A DNA stretch of 64,000 bases from Endoryza foliicola (GTDB lineage: Bacteria; Bacteroidota; Bacteroidia; Chitinophagales; Chitinophagaceae): assembly GCA_965226965.1 (NCBI GenBank), contig OZ245715.1, forward strand, positions 558,001 to 622,000. The letters run 5' to 3'. Of the stretch, positions 16,701 to 26,800 are shown in pieces. How positions within the stretch are numbered: position 1 is the stretch's first letter; each line of letters opens with the position of its first letter. The notes beneath the pieces were generated by a model. The model saw only the letters and a program-made list of their open reading frames with translations, was not told the origin of the DNA and made no database searches. The position numbers and the translations under genes are program-made.

Positions 16701-18581
16701 TATGAAAAACTAAAGCAGTTTTACCAACAAAAAGTACAGCAAATTCATATTGTTGGAGAATATGCGAAAAAAATGATTCGTAACTACAATGAAGCCTTGC
16801 AGTTTGTAGACGACTATTTCCGACTGAATTACTTCTCTTTTTTGTCAAAATATTTTCCAGGAAGCAGACAGGAGGATATAAAGCGAACACTGACACCCGA
16901 AAAATTCATGAAACTATTCGGCACCCTCTCCGCCAATCAGCTAGAAATTATTAAAGACTCGGGTAATCAATATATAGTAGTTGCCGCCGGACCGGGAAGT
17001 GGCAAGACCAGAGTGTTGGTTCACAAACTAGCTTCATTATTATTGACAGAAGACGTGAAGCACGAACAATTATTAATGCTTACTTTTTCTAGAGCTGCTG
17101 CCACTGAATTTAAAAAACGCTTGATTGACCTAATCGGAAACGCTGCCAACTTCATTGAAATAAAAACTTTTCATTCCTATTGTTTTGATCTTTTGGGAAG
17201 AGTTGGGAGTCTTTTTGAATCGGAAAAAATAATTAGTACTGCAGTTAATAAAATTCGTTCAGGGGAAATCGAGCCTTTTCGTATCACTAAATCTGTACTG
17301 GTAGTTGATGAAGCACAGGATATGAACAAAGAGGAGTATGAGTTAGTAAAAGTACTGATGGAGCAAAATGAGGAGATGCGTGTCATTTTGGTTGGAGACG
17401 ATGATCAGAATATTTACGGTTTTAGGGGTGCAGATTCTGCTTTTATGCAGAGCTTAGTAAGCGAAAAGGCAGCCACAAAATATCAACTTACAGAGAATTA
17501 TAGAAGCACGGAAAATCTTGTGTCCTTTGCAAACAACTGGGCAGCTACAATAAGCAAGCGTCTCAAAACAGAACCCGGCGTCGCAAAGCAACAACAAAAT
17601 GGCTTTATTGATATTACACAATACACTAACAACAACATTATTGTGCCGCTAGCAAATCATATTAGCCAAATAGCGCTGTCGGGGAGCACTTGTATACTTA
17701 CCAAAACCAATGAAGATGCAATGCTTGTTTCCGGATTGTTATTACAAAAGGGGATACAAACTAAATTGATTCAATCAAACGACGGATTTAATCTGAATAA
17801 TCTCTACGAACTTCGTTACTTTTCTGATCAAATTAGTAATCATACTGAAAGTCCTTTGATAAACGAAGAAGACTGGGCCGATGCAAAACGACAATTAAAC
17901 ATTCACATACATAATAGCTCAAAAAGGGAACTAGTTAATGCAATTATCAAAGCTTTCGAAGACTCCAATACAGCAAAAAAATACAAAAGTGATTGGAATT
18001 CATTTCTACTAGAGTCTAAAGTAGAAGACTTTCTTAACATTGAATCAGAACTTGTTTATACTTCAACCATTCATAAAGCAAAGGGGAAAGAATTCGATAA
18101 CGTTTTTTTATTATTGAGCAATTTCACTCCAGAAACAGATGAACACAAAAGACAACTGTACGTTGCTATTACAAGAGCGAAATCAATTCTATCAATCCAT
18201 TACAACGGTAATTATTTGAAACCATTTTCGTTCAGTGGTATAACATATAAAGAAGACAGGTTAACATACCCAGAGCCCCAGCAAATAGGTCTATTTCTAT
18301 CTCACAGAGATGTCAGACTTGGCTATTTTCAATATGTCCAACATAGAATAGTGGGACTTTACAGCGGCGCAAATCTCCAGATACTCAAAGATGGATTAGG
18401 GAACTCAAGAGGGGAGATTATTTGCAAATTCTCTCAAAAATTTCAAGATCACTTAAATGATTACACTAGGAAAGGATTCAAAATCGCCAAAGCGCAGGTG
18501 AATTTTATTGTTTACTGGAAAGATGAGGCAACCAGTAGAGAATCAAAAATAATACTTCCCGAGTTGGTACTAACTAAGTAA
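13779..18581 (+). CDS. Exonuclease-RecQ-UvrD fusion helicase (1600 residues)
   Basis: Three enzymes in one chain. Residues 1-150 look like a DEDD-type 3'-5' exonuclease: FFDLEVNP (Asp/Glu pair), CGHNIINHDLIYI, and YHNLLKDDKL. Residues about 260-620 are an SF2 RecQ core: Walker A FPTGGGKS near 287, VIDEAHCFSSWGQDFR near 390, and AFGMGVDKSD...QEAGRAGRDE near 553-585. After a long helical middle part, residues about 1060-1480 are an SF1A UvrD/Rep helicase: AAGPGSGKTR near 1069, VVDEAQDMN near 1175, DDDQNIYGFRGAD, STIHKAKGKEFDNV near 1428 and YVAITRAKS. The last 100 residues are an extra beta-rich domain I do not recognise. It is monocistronic or followed by the Fic gene, and neighbours an McrA-type nuclease, so anti-phage or recombination control is plausible. 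A separate ordinary RecQ is encoded at 57605. Confidence 0.9.
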   Translation: MPTVSFFDLEVNPSSKQILDIGAISSDGLLLHRNDLNELVSFLSKADFICGHNIINHDLIYIAKHLGANSWGEERAIDTLFLSPLLFPKNPYHNLLKDDKLQTDELNNPLNDSQKAKNLFFDEVAAFQKLDDEFKEIIYLLLFDQKGFSNFFQYLQYLSSKEKKHAENLIWKRFQGKICSQSELASFIEKSPIALAYTLALLNCDDRYSITPPWVLRNYPEVERLIFLMKNNPCISGCDYCKLALNPILALKKHFGFSIFRTYNEEPLQQDAVDAAIRGESILAVFPTGGGKSITFQVPALMSGENAKALTVVISPLQSLMKDQVDNLEKKGITEAVTINGLLDPIERSKAIERIENGLVSLLYISPESLRSITIERLLLKRKIARFVIDEAHCFSSWGQDFRVDYLYIGDFIKSLQEKKGLESNIPVSCFTATAKQKVIEDIRSYFKEKLNLNLNLFRANASRTNLHYSVYQKDNEEEKYSQLRSIIEANNCPTIVYVSRTKKAYKLAKRLNDDGFVAKPYHGKMDKDEKSENQNAFMSGDVNIMVATSAFGMGVDKSDVGVVIHYDISDSLENYVQEAGRAGRDENISANCYVLFNEEDLDKHFILLNQTKISSKEINQIWKAIKELTKTRDKVSNSALEIARKAGWDDGINEVETRVTTAIAALEDAGYLKRGQNMPKVFANSILSKNAQEALDKINSSEKFSDSQKSKAARIIKKLFSSKSKRLSTEEMAESRIDYISDQLGIVKEEVIRLVEIMREEGILAQTRDLTIFVKKSDSVNKSLAIAESFRKQEELLLNYLNEGDTSYHLKEVIEFFLQSGVKDSSLNKLKTILNFWSIKNWIKKHNLEYSKNHLKIGMLIEKSSFQKKQEKRHLLAKSITEYLYKKASELSVLDGKQEEILIESSIQELKEIAEKEQSMFSIKATIDDIEDTLFYLSRIEAIKIEGGFLVVHNKLTIDRIEMNNRIQYKESDYEKLKQFYQQKVQQIHIVGEYAKKMIRNYNEALQFVDDYFRLNYFSFLSKYFPGSRQEDIKRTLTPEKFMKLFGTLSANQLEIIKDSGNQYIVVAAGPGSGKTRVLVHKLASLLLTEDVKHEQLLMLTFSRAAATEFKKRLIDLIGNAANFIEIKTFHSYCFDLLGRVGSLFESEKIISTAVNKIRSGEIEPFRITKSVLVVDEAQDMNKEEYELVKVLMEQNEEMRVILVGDDDQNIYGFRGADSAFMQSLVSEKAATKYQLTENYRSTENLVSFANNWAATISKRLKTEPGVAKQQQNGFIDITQYTNNNIIVPLANHISQIALSGSTCILTKTNEDAMLVSGLLLQKGIQTKLIQSNDGFNLNNLYELRYFSDQISNHTESPLINEEDWADAKRQLNIHIHNSSKRELVNAIIKAFEDSNTAKKYKSDWNSFLLESKVEDFLNIESELVYTSTIHKAKGKEFDNVFLLLSNFTPETDEHKRQLYVAITRAKSILSIHYNGNYLKPFSFSGITYKEDRLTYPEPQQIGLFLSHRDVRLGYFQYVQHRIVGLYSGANLQILKDGLGNSRGEIICKFSQKFQDHLNDYTRKGFKIAKAQVNFIVYWKDEATSRESKIILPELVLTK

Positions 18582-18623
18582 TCGGCGACTTGCCTTTCAA
18601 GCTAGAGCTCTAGTACAATATCT

Positions 18624-18708
18624 ATGCGGAGATTAAAGGCTCTATTCTCCGCAAAATATGCGGAGAAAGTTAAAATGCTGAGATTAAAGGCCTTAATTCT
18701 CCCTAGTT
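18624..18708. repeat. Two imperfect 34-bp repeats forming hairpins before the Fic gene
   Basis: ATGCGGAGATTAAAGGCTCT... (18624-18657) and ATGCTGAGATTAAAGGCCTT... (18675-18708) are imperfect copies about 51 bp apart. The first contains GCGGAGA...TCTCCGC (18626-18652), a hairpin that could end helicase transcription. They fill the gap exactly where the N-terminal coding part of the Fic gene is expected. Confidence 0.6.
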
Positions 18709-18720
18709 CGCCGACTAGGA

Positions 18721-19578
18721 ATGGATATTGCCGTTTTGATCCCTTCTGATCGACATGTAGATGGGGTCGTTGAAATGTTGCTCGATGCTACTCAAAACCA
18801 TACTCGCACTTTATCGGCCGATCGCTTGTTCGGCTGGCACGCAGTCTTGTTTCCAACCGGAAGAAGCGGCATGTATACAAAAACTGTTGGCAACTGGAGA
18901 AACCACAAAAAAGAAGATCCGATGCAGGTTGTATCCGGTGCAAAGGGAAGAGAAATCGTCCACTTTGTGGCACCTGAAGCAGAACGACTTGAAGAGGAAA
19001 TGAATCGATTTATTCACTGGTTCAATGAAGACCAGTCCATGGACCCCATCCTCAAAGCCGCCATTGCCCATCTATGGTTTGTAACCATACACCCATTCGA
19101 TGATGGGAACGGAAGAATAGCGCGTGCAATCGCCGAGCTACAGCTCTCTCGTGCCGATGAATCAGCGCAACGGTTCTACAGCATGAGTGCTCAAATTAGA
19201 AAAGAGCGAAAAGGCTATTATGAAATCCTAGAGCACACCCAAAAAGGCTCTATGGATATAACGGACTGGCTCAACTGGTTTTTGAATTGCTTGGATCATG
19301 CCCTCGAATCGAGCAACGAAACACTTTCCGAAGTACTCCAAAAAGCGCGCTTCTGGGAACTACATGCCAATACCGTTCTGAATTCCCGTCAACACCAAAT
19401 GATCAACCGATTATTAGACGGATTTGAAGGTACACTCACCAGCTCTAAATGGGCCAAGCTCACCAAAACCTCTCCCGATACCGCATTGAGAGATATTACT
19501 GATTTATTGAACAAGAAGGTATTAGTGAAAGAAGTGGGTGGTGGTAGAAGTACGAGTTATGGGTTGAGGGTTGAATAA
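18721..19578 (+). CDS. Fic-family protein lacking its N-terminal regulatory part
   Basis: The 285-residue frame has a full Fic active site, HPFDDGNGRIAR starting at His124 (consensus HxFx[D/E]GNGRxxR), and a C-terminal winged helix (LTSSKWAKLTKTSPDTALRD and LLNKKVLVKEVGGGRSTSYG). Fic enzymes transfer AMP or related groups to target proteins. Relatives of this type usually begin with a DUF4172-like domain and an (S/T)xxxE(G/N) inhibitory helix, about 85 residues ahead of the LG-x-DIA block. Here the sequence starts exactly at this block (codons Leu-Gly precede the ATG) and an in-frame stop at 18694 blocks extension. So the inhibitory helix is missing: the gene is either a deregulated enzyme or a decaying pseudogene. 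Confidence 0.85.
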   Translation: MDIAVLIPSDRHVDGVVEMLLDATQNHTRTLSADRLFGWHAVLFPTGRSGMYTKTVGNWRNHKKEDPMQVVSGAKGREIVHFVAPEAERLEEEMNRFIHWFNEDQSMDPILKAAIAHLWFVTIHPFDDGNGRIARAIAELQLSRADESAQRFYSMSAQIRKERKGYYEILEHTQKGSMDITDWLNWFLNCLDHALESSNETLSEVLQKARFWELHANTVLNSRQHQMINRLLDGFEGTLTSSKWAKLTKTSPDTALRDITDLLNKKVLVKEVGGGRSTSYGLRVE

Positions 19579-19591
19579 ATTATGACCTACG

Positions 19592-20476
19592 CTAAATCGC
19601 AAACAGTTCATTGTGCCGTTCTAAGTAGGAAAAGTTATACGTACTAAGCCCTTCTATTCGCTCCTTACCCGTTACACCAATTTTTTCAAATGCCGAAGTT
19701 TCGATCTTGTTTGATAACACTATCTTTCCGGCACGATCAAATGTAATCAAGTGTTTATCAAACAAAGCATCATATGTTGGTGAAAGGAGCAGGCCATTGT
19801 TAACATCCAACCTTTCTTCATTACTGGCTTTGGCCCAAGGAACAATATGAGATGCGATTAAAACTTCTAAGCGATCAAACTTAGTAACCGCACACTGATA
19901 CTTCCATCGGTAGATAACCCTTTTTCGATATGCACCTTGTCCTACACGAGATGTAACTAAGCCTGATCTCTCCGTAACCGAAGGAACCAGCAAACCTCCA
20001 TAATCTACAATGCCTTCCTGAATTTGGTATTGATTGATCTGATCTAGTGTTACAGGTATATATGCACCCTTCCTCTTAAAAAAGAATTTCAGACCCACCC
20101 TGTATGTTTCATTTTTATCCAGCGTACTAAAGCTGTCAACATCAAAAAATTCTAGCTCTGTAACAAACTTTACAAACCCTTTACTTTGATATTGAAACAA
20201 GAAAACACGTTTTCCATTTTTAACATGATCCTTAAGCGCCAAATTTCCTTTCGTTAATTTCATATCTCCCTCTTGCCCCTCCCCGGTATAACTAAAGATG
20301 TCTTCATTATCCCATCCATCTTTATAGCCAAATTGCTCACCGGTCCTTCCAGAAAAAATGAAAATATAGGGTGCATTACCACAAGGTGAAATACCCGACT
20401 GTCTATTCCCGCCGTATTGGTCGTGAATTGCAGATCGCTTGTAAATATAATCAGGTATAAATGGGAGTCTCTCCAT
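19592..20476 (-). CDS. SRA-like/HNH endonuclease (McrA-type, modification-dependent restriction candidate)
   Basis: A 294-residue protein with two parts. The N-terminal 110 residues (YGGNRQSGISPCGNAPYIFI, FSYTGEGQEGDM, GNLALKDH) resemble SRA/YDG-type modified-base readers, and the C-terminal part is an HNH nuclease (CAVTKFDRLEVLIASHIVPW, AKASNEERLDVNNGLLL, SPTYDALFDKHLITFD). Such proteins cut DNA carrying modified cytosine and act as type IV restriction enzymes; no methyltransferase is adjacent, which fits. It is convergent with the Fic gene, 13 bp apart. The target modification cannot be read from sequence. Confidence 0.82.
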   Translation of the reverse strand: MERLPFIPDYIYKRSAIHDQYGGNRQSGISPCGNAPYIFIFSGRTGEQFGYKDGWDNEDIFSYTGEGQEGDMKLTKGNLALKDHVKNGKRVFLFQYQSKGFVKFVTELEFFDVDSFSTLDKNETYRVGLKFFFKRKGAYIPVTLDQINQYQIQEGIVDYGGLLVPSVTERSGLVTSRVGQGAYRKRVIYRWKYQCAVTKFDRLEVLIASHIVPWAKASNEERLDVNNGLLLSPTYDALFDKHLITFDRAGKIVLSNKIETSAFEKIGVTGKERIEGLSTYNFSYLERHNELFAI

Positions 20477-20871
20477 GAGTTAGTTGCTTCCTGAAGTTAA
20501 TCAAATATTCTCATTCCTTTCTAACGTCTACGAATATTGCATATTGAAACTCTCTTTAAATCACTCTATTATTTAACGCAATCGATACCAGATGTAGCAG
20601 TCTTTTATTAACAAACGTTGTCAAAAACGTCGCCAGCGTATAATTGACATCAATCAAAATTGTGTTCATTCTTGTCAAATACTCATATCCATCTTGTTTA
20701 TTTTCAACAAACTAGCATTTTCTCAATATCATGACCAACTCGGTTTTCAGTTCAAAAAAATTATATTTAAACAGAATCAAATATGTATCTTCAATAATGT
20801 GTTGTTTGGCAGGAGTCGGTGCTTTTCGAAAAGAAATCCAATCTCCATAAAAGAAGACACCAATCAACATC
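20477..20871. other. AT-rich intergenic region between HNH nuclease and giant adhesin
   Basis: About 395 bp, AT-rich, with no credible gene on either strand. It should hold the divergent promoters of the HNH gene and of the adhesin. No clear operator or terminator seen. Confidence 0.6.
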
Positions 20872-23800
20872 TTGAGCACTAAAACTAATTCTCCGAAATA
20901 TGGGTTCGTCAAAAACCTTTATTGGTTTGCACTAATCATATTCACTATCCACTTTTACGCTACAAAAAAGGAACAGAATGCAGGCGTTACTTCAAACGCA
21001 AAGAGCCAACACACTAAAAATTTCTACCTCAATAGTGGTATTACAACAACAGCTGACCTTTCACAAACAGATACGAACAGTTTGAAAAAAACAGACTGGT
21101 ATAAAAAAGCAGTTAAGGAACTTTCATTAAAAGAATACGAGATAAAACAAATAGCTAAGTCCAACTCCTACTCGGCACCCAATCGAAACCAAAACCTAAG
21201 AGCCTTCTTTTCCGACAAAGAACTTACCCTTGAACCAAGATTGGATAGCTCAGAAAAATGGCGTTTAACGCTTAGCCTCGAGGGCCTATTTGTAAACAAT
21301 GAACTTTTTTACAAACCCAATTCCAAAAGCATCTCAGTAACTGATAAAAATGAGTTACTGTTACAAAACAACTTCTTAACTACTCAATACATCAATAACG
21401 AAGACGGTGTGCGTCAAAATTTCATTATTGAAAAAGCTCCCTCAACTAATAGCCAGATTGTGTCAGTTAAACTGAAAGTGAACAATGGTTGGTATCTAAA
21501 CAAAGTACATGAAAGGGAAATTCAATTTGCAATAGAAGAAGCCAATGGTCTCAGTAAAAAATTAACCTACAACGATTTAAAAGTTTGGGACGCAACAAAT
21601 ACACAACTAGAAGCATTTTTCAGTGTAGAAAACCAAACTATTTCTATCAATGTAAACACTGCCAATGCAGTTTACCCAATTACAATTGACCCCTTGAGCA
21701 CCACGGCAAATACGAGCATTGAAAGTAATAAGGCTAATGCTCAATTGGGATTTTCGGTTAGCTCTGCGGGTGATATCAATGGTGATGGTTACAGCGATAT
21801 ATTATTGGGCGCTAATACTTACGACAACGGTCAAGCAAACGAAGGAGCCGTTTTCATCCATAACGGTTCAGCCACCGGCATTAGTACCACACCGGCAGCT
21901 TTGCTTGAAAACAATAGTGTGGGTGCTCTATTTGGAAGTTCCGTGAACACCGCCGGCGATATAAATGGAGATGGATATAGTGATATCATCATTGGCGCGC
22001 CTGGCTATTCAAATGGCGAAGCAGGCGAAGGGGCTGCTTTTATTTATCATGGCTCTGCAAGTGGCATTCTAACCGCACCTGCTGCAGTTTTAGAAAGTAA
22101 TCAGACCGGCGCAAACATGGGTTGCTCAGTTGCCTTGGCAGGAGATGTAAACAATGATGGGTTCAGCGATCTAATTGTTGGAGCAAAACTATTCGACAAT
22201 GGACAAATAGACGAAGGTGTGGCTTTCGTCTTTCATGGCTCCGCTACTGGCATTAATACAATTGCTGCAATTCAGCTTGAGATGAACAGTGCAGGCGCAA
22301 ACTTTGGAACAGCCGTAGCCTCCGCCGGTGATGTAAATGGTGATGGCTTTAATGACGTAGTTGTAGGCGCAAGCGGATATGCCAACGGTCAAGCCGGAGA
22401 GGGTGCTGCCTTTGTTTTCCTTGGTGCAGCAACAGGAATTGGTGCAGCACCCAGCACTATAGTTGAAAGCAATATCCCAAATGCATCAATGGGAATTTCT
22501 GTTGCATCTGCCGGCGATGTTAACGGTGATGGCTACAGTGAAATTATAGTTGGAGCTTCAGGTTATAGTAATGGGCAAGCAAATGAAGGAGCCTTTTATC
22601 TTTTTAATGGTTCTGCAGCAGGTACACTACCAACTCCTTCTTCCTTGGTAGAATCAAATAATGCAAATGCCTTCTTAGGAGTTTCGGTAAACAGTGCGGG
22701 AGATATTAATGGCGACGGATACAGTGATATAATTATTGGTGTTCAAGCTACCAACACCAGAATTTATTACGGAGCAAGTACCGGTCTCAATCTCAGTTCT
22801 TTGGTTTCTTTGACGACCACCAACTCTTCGGTTTCTTCTGCAGGAGATGTAAACGGTGATGGTTACAGCGATCTGCTTGTAGGATCTGCCCAGTATAGCA
22901 ATGGTCAAACAAATGAGGGTATCGCCTATGTATTTCATGGTTCAGCGCAATACTTGTCAACATCACCAATGGTCTTAAACAACGTTACACAAAACCAATC
23001 CGGTTTTGGTCAGTCTGTTAACTCATTGGGAGATGTGAATGGAGATGGCTATGGAGATATAATTATTGGCTGCTACGGATACGACGACAATGGCGCCGAC
23101 GAGGGGCGCGCCTTTGTTTACTATGGAAGCCCAACCGGTATCTCTCTTACTCCAAGTTTAGTATTAGATGAAGCCAATCAAGGCAATGCCTATTTTGGTT
23201 ATACTACTAATGGAGGTGGTGATATCAATGGTGATGGCTATAGTGATGCCTTGGTTGGTGCATTTGGATTCAACGGACGAGGGCGCGTATATGTGTACTA
23301 TGGTAGTCCAACCGGTTTGACCGCCCTTTCAAATTTAGTGCTCGACGGTACTCAAGCCGGTGAAGGTTACGGTGTATCTGTTGCGTCAGCAGGAGATATT
23401 AACCACGATGGTTTCAGCGATGTTTTGGTTGGAGCTTATACATACGATGATGGACCAAATGTTGACGAAGGAAGAGTATTGGTATACTATGGTACTGCTG
23501 CCGGTTTGAACACCACTCCAATTGTTGTTCTTGCAGATGCAAATCAAGCTTCAGCTTATTTTGGATACGGCATTTCGAGCGCCGGTGATATCAATGGCGA
23601 CGGATATAGCGACATAATTATTGGATGTTACGGATATGACAACGGTGGGTTTATAAATCAAGGGTCAGCATTCATATATTATGGAAGTTGCACAGGCATT
23701 GTGCCGGGCACTGCCACGCAGCTTTCCGGTGTTGCACAAGGTGGGGCATTATTCGGTTTCTCCACTTCCTCAGCCGGCGACATAAATGGTGATGGATTTG

Positions 23801-26800
23801 GAGATATCGTGATAGGATCGATGGGTTACAATGCTTCATCGGGAAGAGCCTATGTATACTATGGCAGCAGTGGCGGAATCATAGCCTCCGGAGTAGCTCT
23901 TGATAATAATGTGGCTGGAAATAGAACAAATGATCAAATGGGATTTTCTGTTAGTGGTGCAGGCGATATAAATGGCGATGGATATAGTGACATCATCGTA
24001 GGCATTCCGGAATACAACAACCCCGGTGGAGGTCCACCACAAGGTAGAGCTTATATCTACCTAGGAAAACCCGGAGGCGTTTCGGCTACTCCGGAAATTG
24101 TTATCACAGATAATGTAAATAACCAGCAATTCTTCGGTTACCCTGTAGCGGGAGCAGGCGATGTAAATGGAGACGGCCTATCAGACATAGTGGTGGGGGG
24201 TTATAAAGGGAGCTGGGCGGGTTTTGGAATCGCTTGGGTATTCTATGCAAATGATAAAGGCGGGCTACACAACAATTTAAGATTGTACAATACCAATTTA
24301 ACCACTCCACTCGACCAATCGAATGTGGCAAACCCATCATTGTATGGAGCTGGTCTCTATTCCAAATCTTTTCTTGGAACTCAAAAGGGAAAACTGGTTT
24401 GGGAATCTATTGGAAACGGAGCGCGATTCTCAGGTTCTCCAATCACTAACAGCACTCAATACTCTGGACAACAGGCTGGCTATACCAACCTTGGATTAAC
24501 AGGTACGGAATTAAAATCAACTCTCACTAAATATTTCGCTCCATCAAATACACTAACAAGAGCAAGAATAAGATTCAGTCCCGTAAATGCGATAACCGGA
24601 CAAGTATTCAGCCCATGGCGCTATATAGATGGTGCTGCTAGAGGCAAGCTATCAAACGGCAATGTAGCAATGAACAACGCAATCATTCCTCGCAAAAGAA
24701 AAGACACAACTCTTTGTTTTGTTGCACCGTATTTCATAGATGCAACTTCGGCAGGAGCAACCGGTTATAGCTGGCAAAATGGAGTTACTACTCCAACTTT
24801 TACCGCTACTACTCCGGGTACCTATTGGGTAAATGTCTCTTACGGAGGCTGCACTTATAGAGATTCTTTCGTGATATCTAATTTAGTTGCAACAATCAAA
24901 AACTTAAATCCAACTGTTTGTCAAAATCAAACTTATACAACTCCGAGTGGAAAAATATTGACCAACAGCGGTGCTTACAAAGACACTTCAAAATCATATT
25001 TAGGTTGTGATAGTATTCTATACAATATCAATTTATTAGTAATTACTCCGGTTTCCCAAACCATAAACCCAATTATTTGCAGTGGAAGCTCCTACACCTT
25101 GCCATCGGGGACCATTGTTAACACCGCAGGAATATATAAGGACACGCTTAGATCAACTGTTACCAATTGTGACAGTATCTATCGAACTATTAATCTCACT
25201 GTGCAAACGAATACTACTCAAACAATCACCGCTAAAATTTGCAGTGGTTCGAGTTATACGCTTCCTTCCGGACAGATCGTGAATACCAGCGGAATCTATC
25301 GAGATACATTAAAGTACAGTATTACCAATTGTGACAGTGTGTATAGAATTGTAAACCTAACCGTCCAGTCCACTTCTAGTCAAACACTTAATCCAAAAAT
25401 TTGTGCAGGTAGTTCGTACACGCTTCCTTGGGGAACTATTGTTACCACTAGTGGAGTTTATAAAGACACATTGAGATATAGTATTACCAACTGCGATAGT
25501 GTATATAGAACCGTTAACCTTACTGTTCAATCGAGTAGTACGCAAACATTCAATCCAAAAATTTGCGCAGGTAGCTCATACACGCTTCCCTGGGGAACTA
25601 TTGTAACCACCAGTGGAACATATAAAGACACGCTGAAATACAGCGCTACCAATTGCGATAGTGTTTATAGAATTGTAAACTTAACAGTTCAAACAAGTAC
25701 CACTCAAACAACCACCGCCAAAATTTGCGCCGGCTCTAGTTATACCCTTCCTTCCGGACAGGTCGTGAATACCAGCGGAATCTATCGAGATACATTAAAG
25801 TACAGTATTACCAATTGTGACAGTGTGTACAGAATTGTAAACCTAACCGTTCAGTCCACTTCTAGCCAAACACTCAATCCAAAAATATGCGCAGGAAGTT
25901 CTTACACCCTACCTTGGGGAACCGTTGTTAATGCCAGTGGAACCTATCGAGATACATTGAAGTATAGTACCACCAACTGCGATAGTGTGTATAGAATTGT
26001 AAACTTAATAGTTCAAACAAGCAGCACCCAAACACTCAGTCCAAAAATATGCGCAGGAAGTTCTTACACCCTACCTTGGGGAACCGTTGTTAATGCCAGC
26101 GGAACCTATCGAGATACATTGAAGTATAGTACCACCAACTGCGATAGTGTATATAGAATTGTAAACTTAACAGTTCAAACAAGCACCATCCAAACACTCA
26201 GTCCAAAAATATGCGCAGGAAGTTCCTACACACTTCCGTGGGGTGCGGTGGTATCTGTCGGTGGTATTTACAAAGACACATTGAGATATACAACCACCAA
26301 TTGTGACAGTGTGTATAGAATCATCAACTTAACAGTCCAAACAAATAGCACTCAAACGTCGAGTATAACAGTTTGCAACGGCAGTTCTTACACCTTACCT
26401 TGGGGAACTGTAGTCTCCACCTCGGGTACTTATAGAGACACTTTAAGATACAGCACCACAAATTGTGATAGTTTATATAGAATTGTAAACTTAACCGTTC
26501 AAAATCCTGCCATTACAATTGCACCAATAAAAGCGGTTATTTGCAACGGTAGCTCTTATACCTTGCCTTGGGGAACTAGTGTTAATCAATCCGGAATTTA
26601 TAGAGATACAATTCGTTACGCAGTTTCAGGTTGCGATAGCCTAAGAAGATCTGTAGATTTATCAGTTCAAACTGCCACTACTACTAGTATTAATGCTACT
26701 ATTTGTCAGGGACAAATCTATCGACTTCCTTCCGGAAAAATCATTAATAGTGCAGGAACTTATCGTGACACCCTTCATTACAGCGTAACCAATTGCGATA

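Noticed and set aside
19592..20476. Type II restriction-modification system
   Set aside because: No DNA methyltransferase is adjacent; the SRA-like plus HNH layout fits modification-dependent (type IV) restriction better.
22189..24340. Minus-strand frames opposite the adhesin
   Set aside because: They arise from the repeated DNA of the FG-GAP region and change with every repeat; no domain or start context supports them.
25380..26340. CRISPR or satellite DNA
   Set aside because: The period is 162 bp, a multiple of three, and the frame is kept throughout; these are protein repeats of the adhesin.
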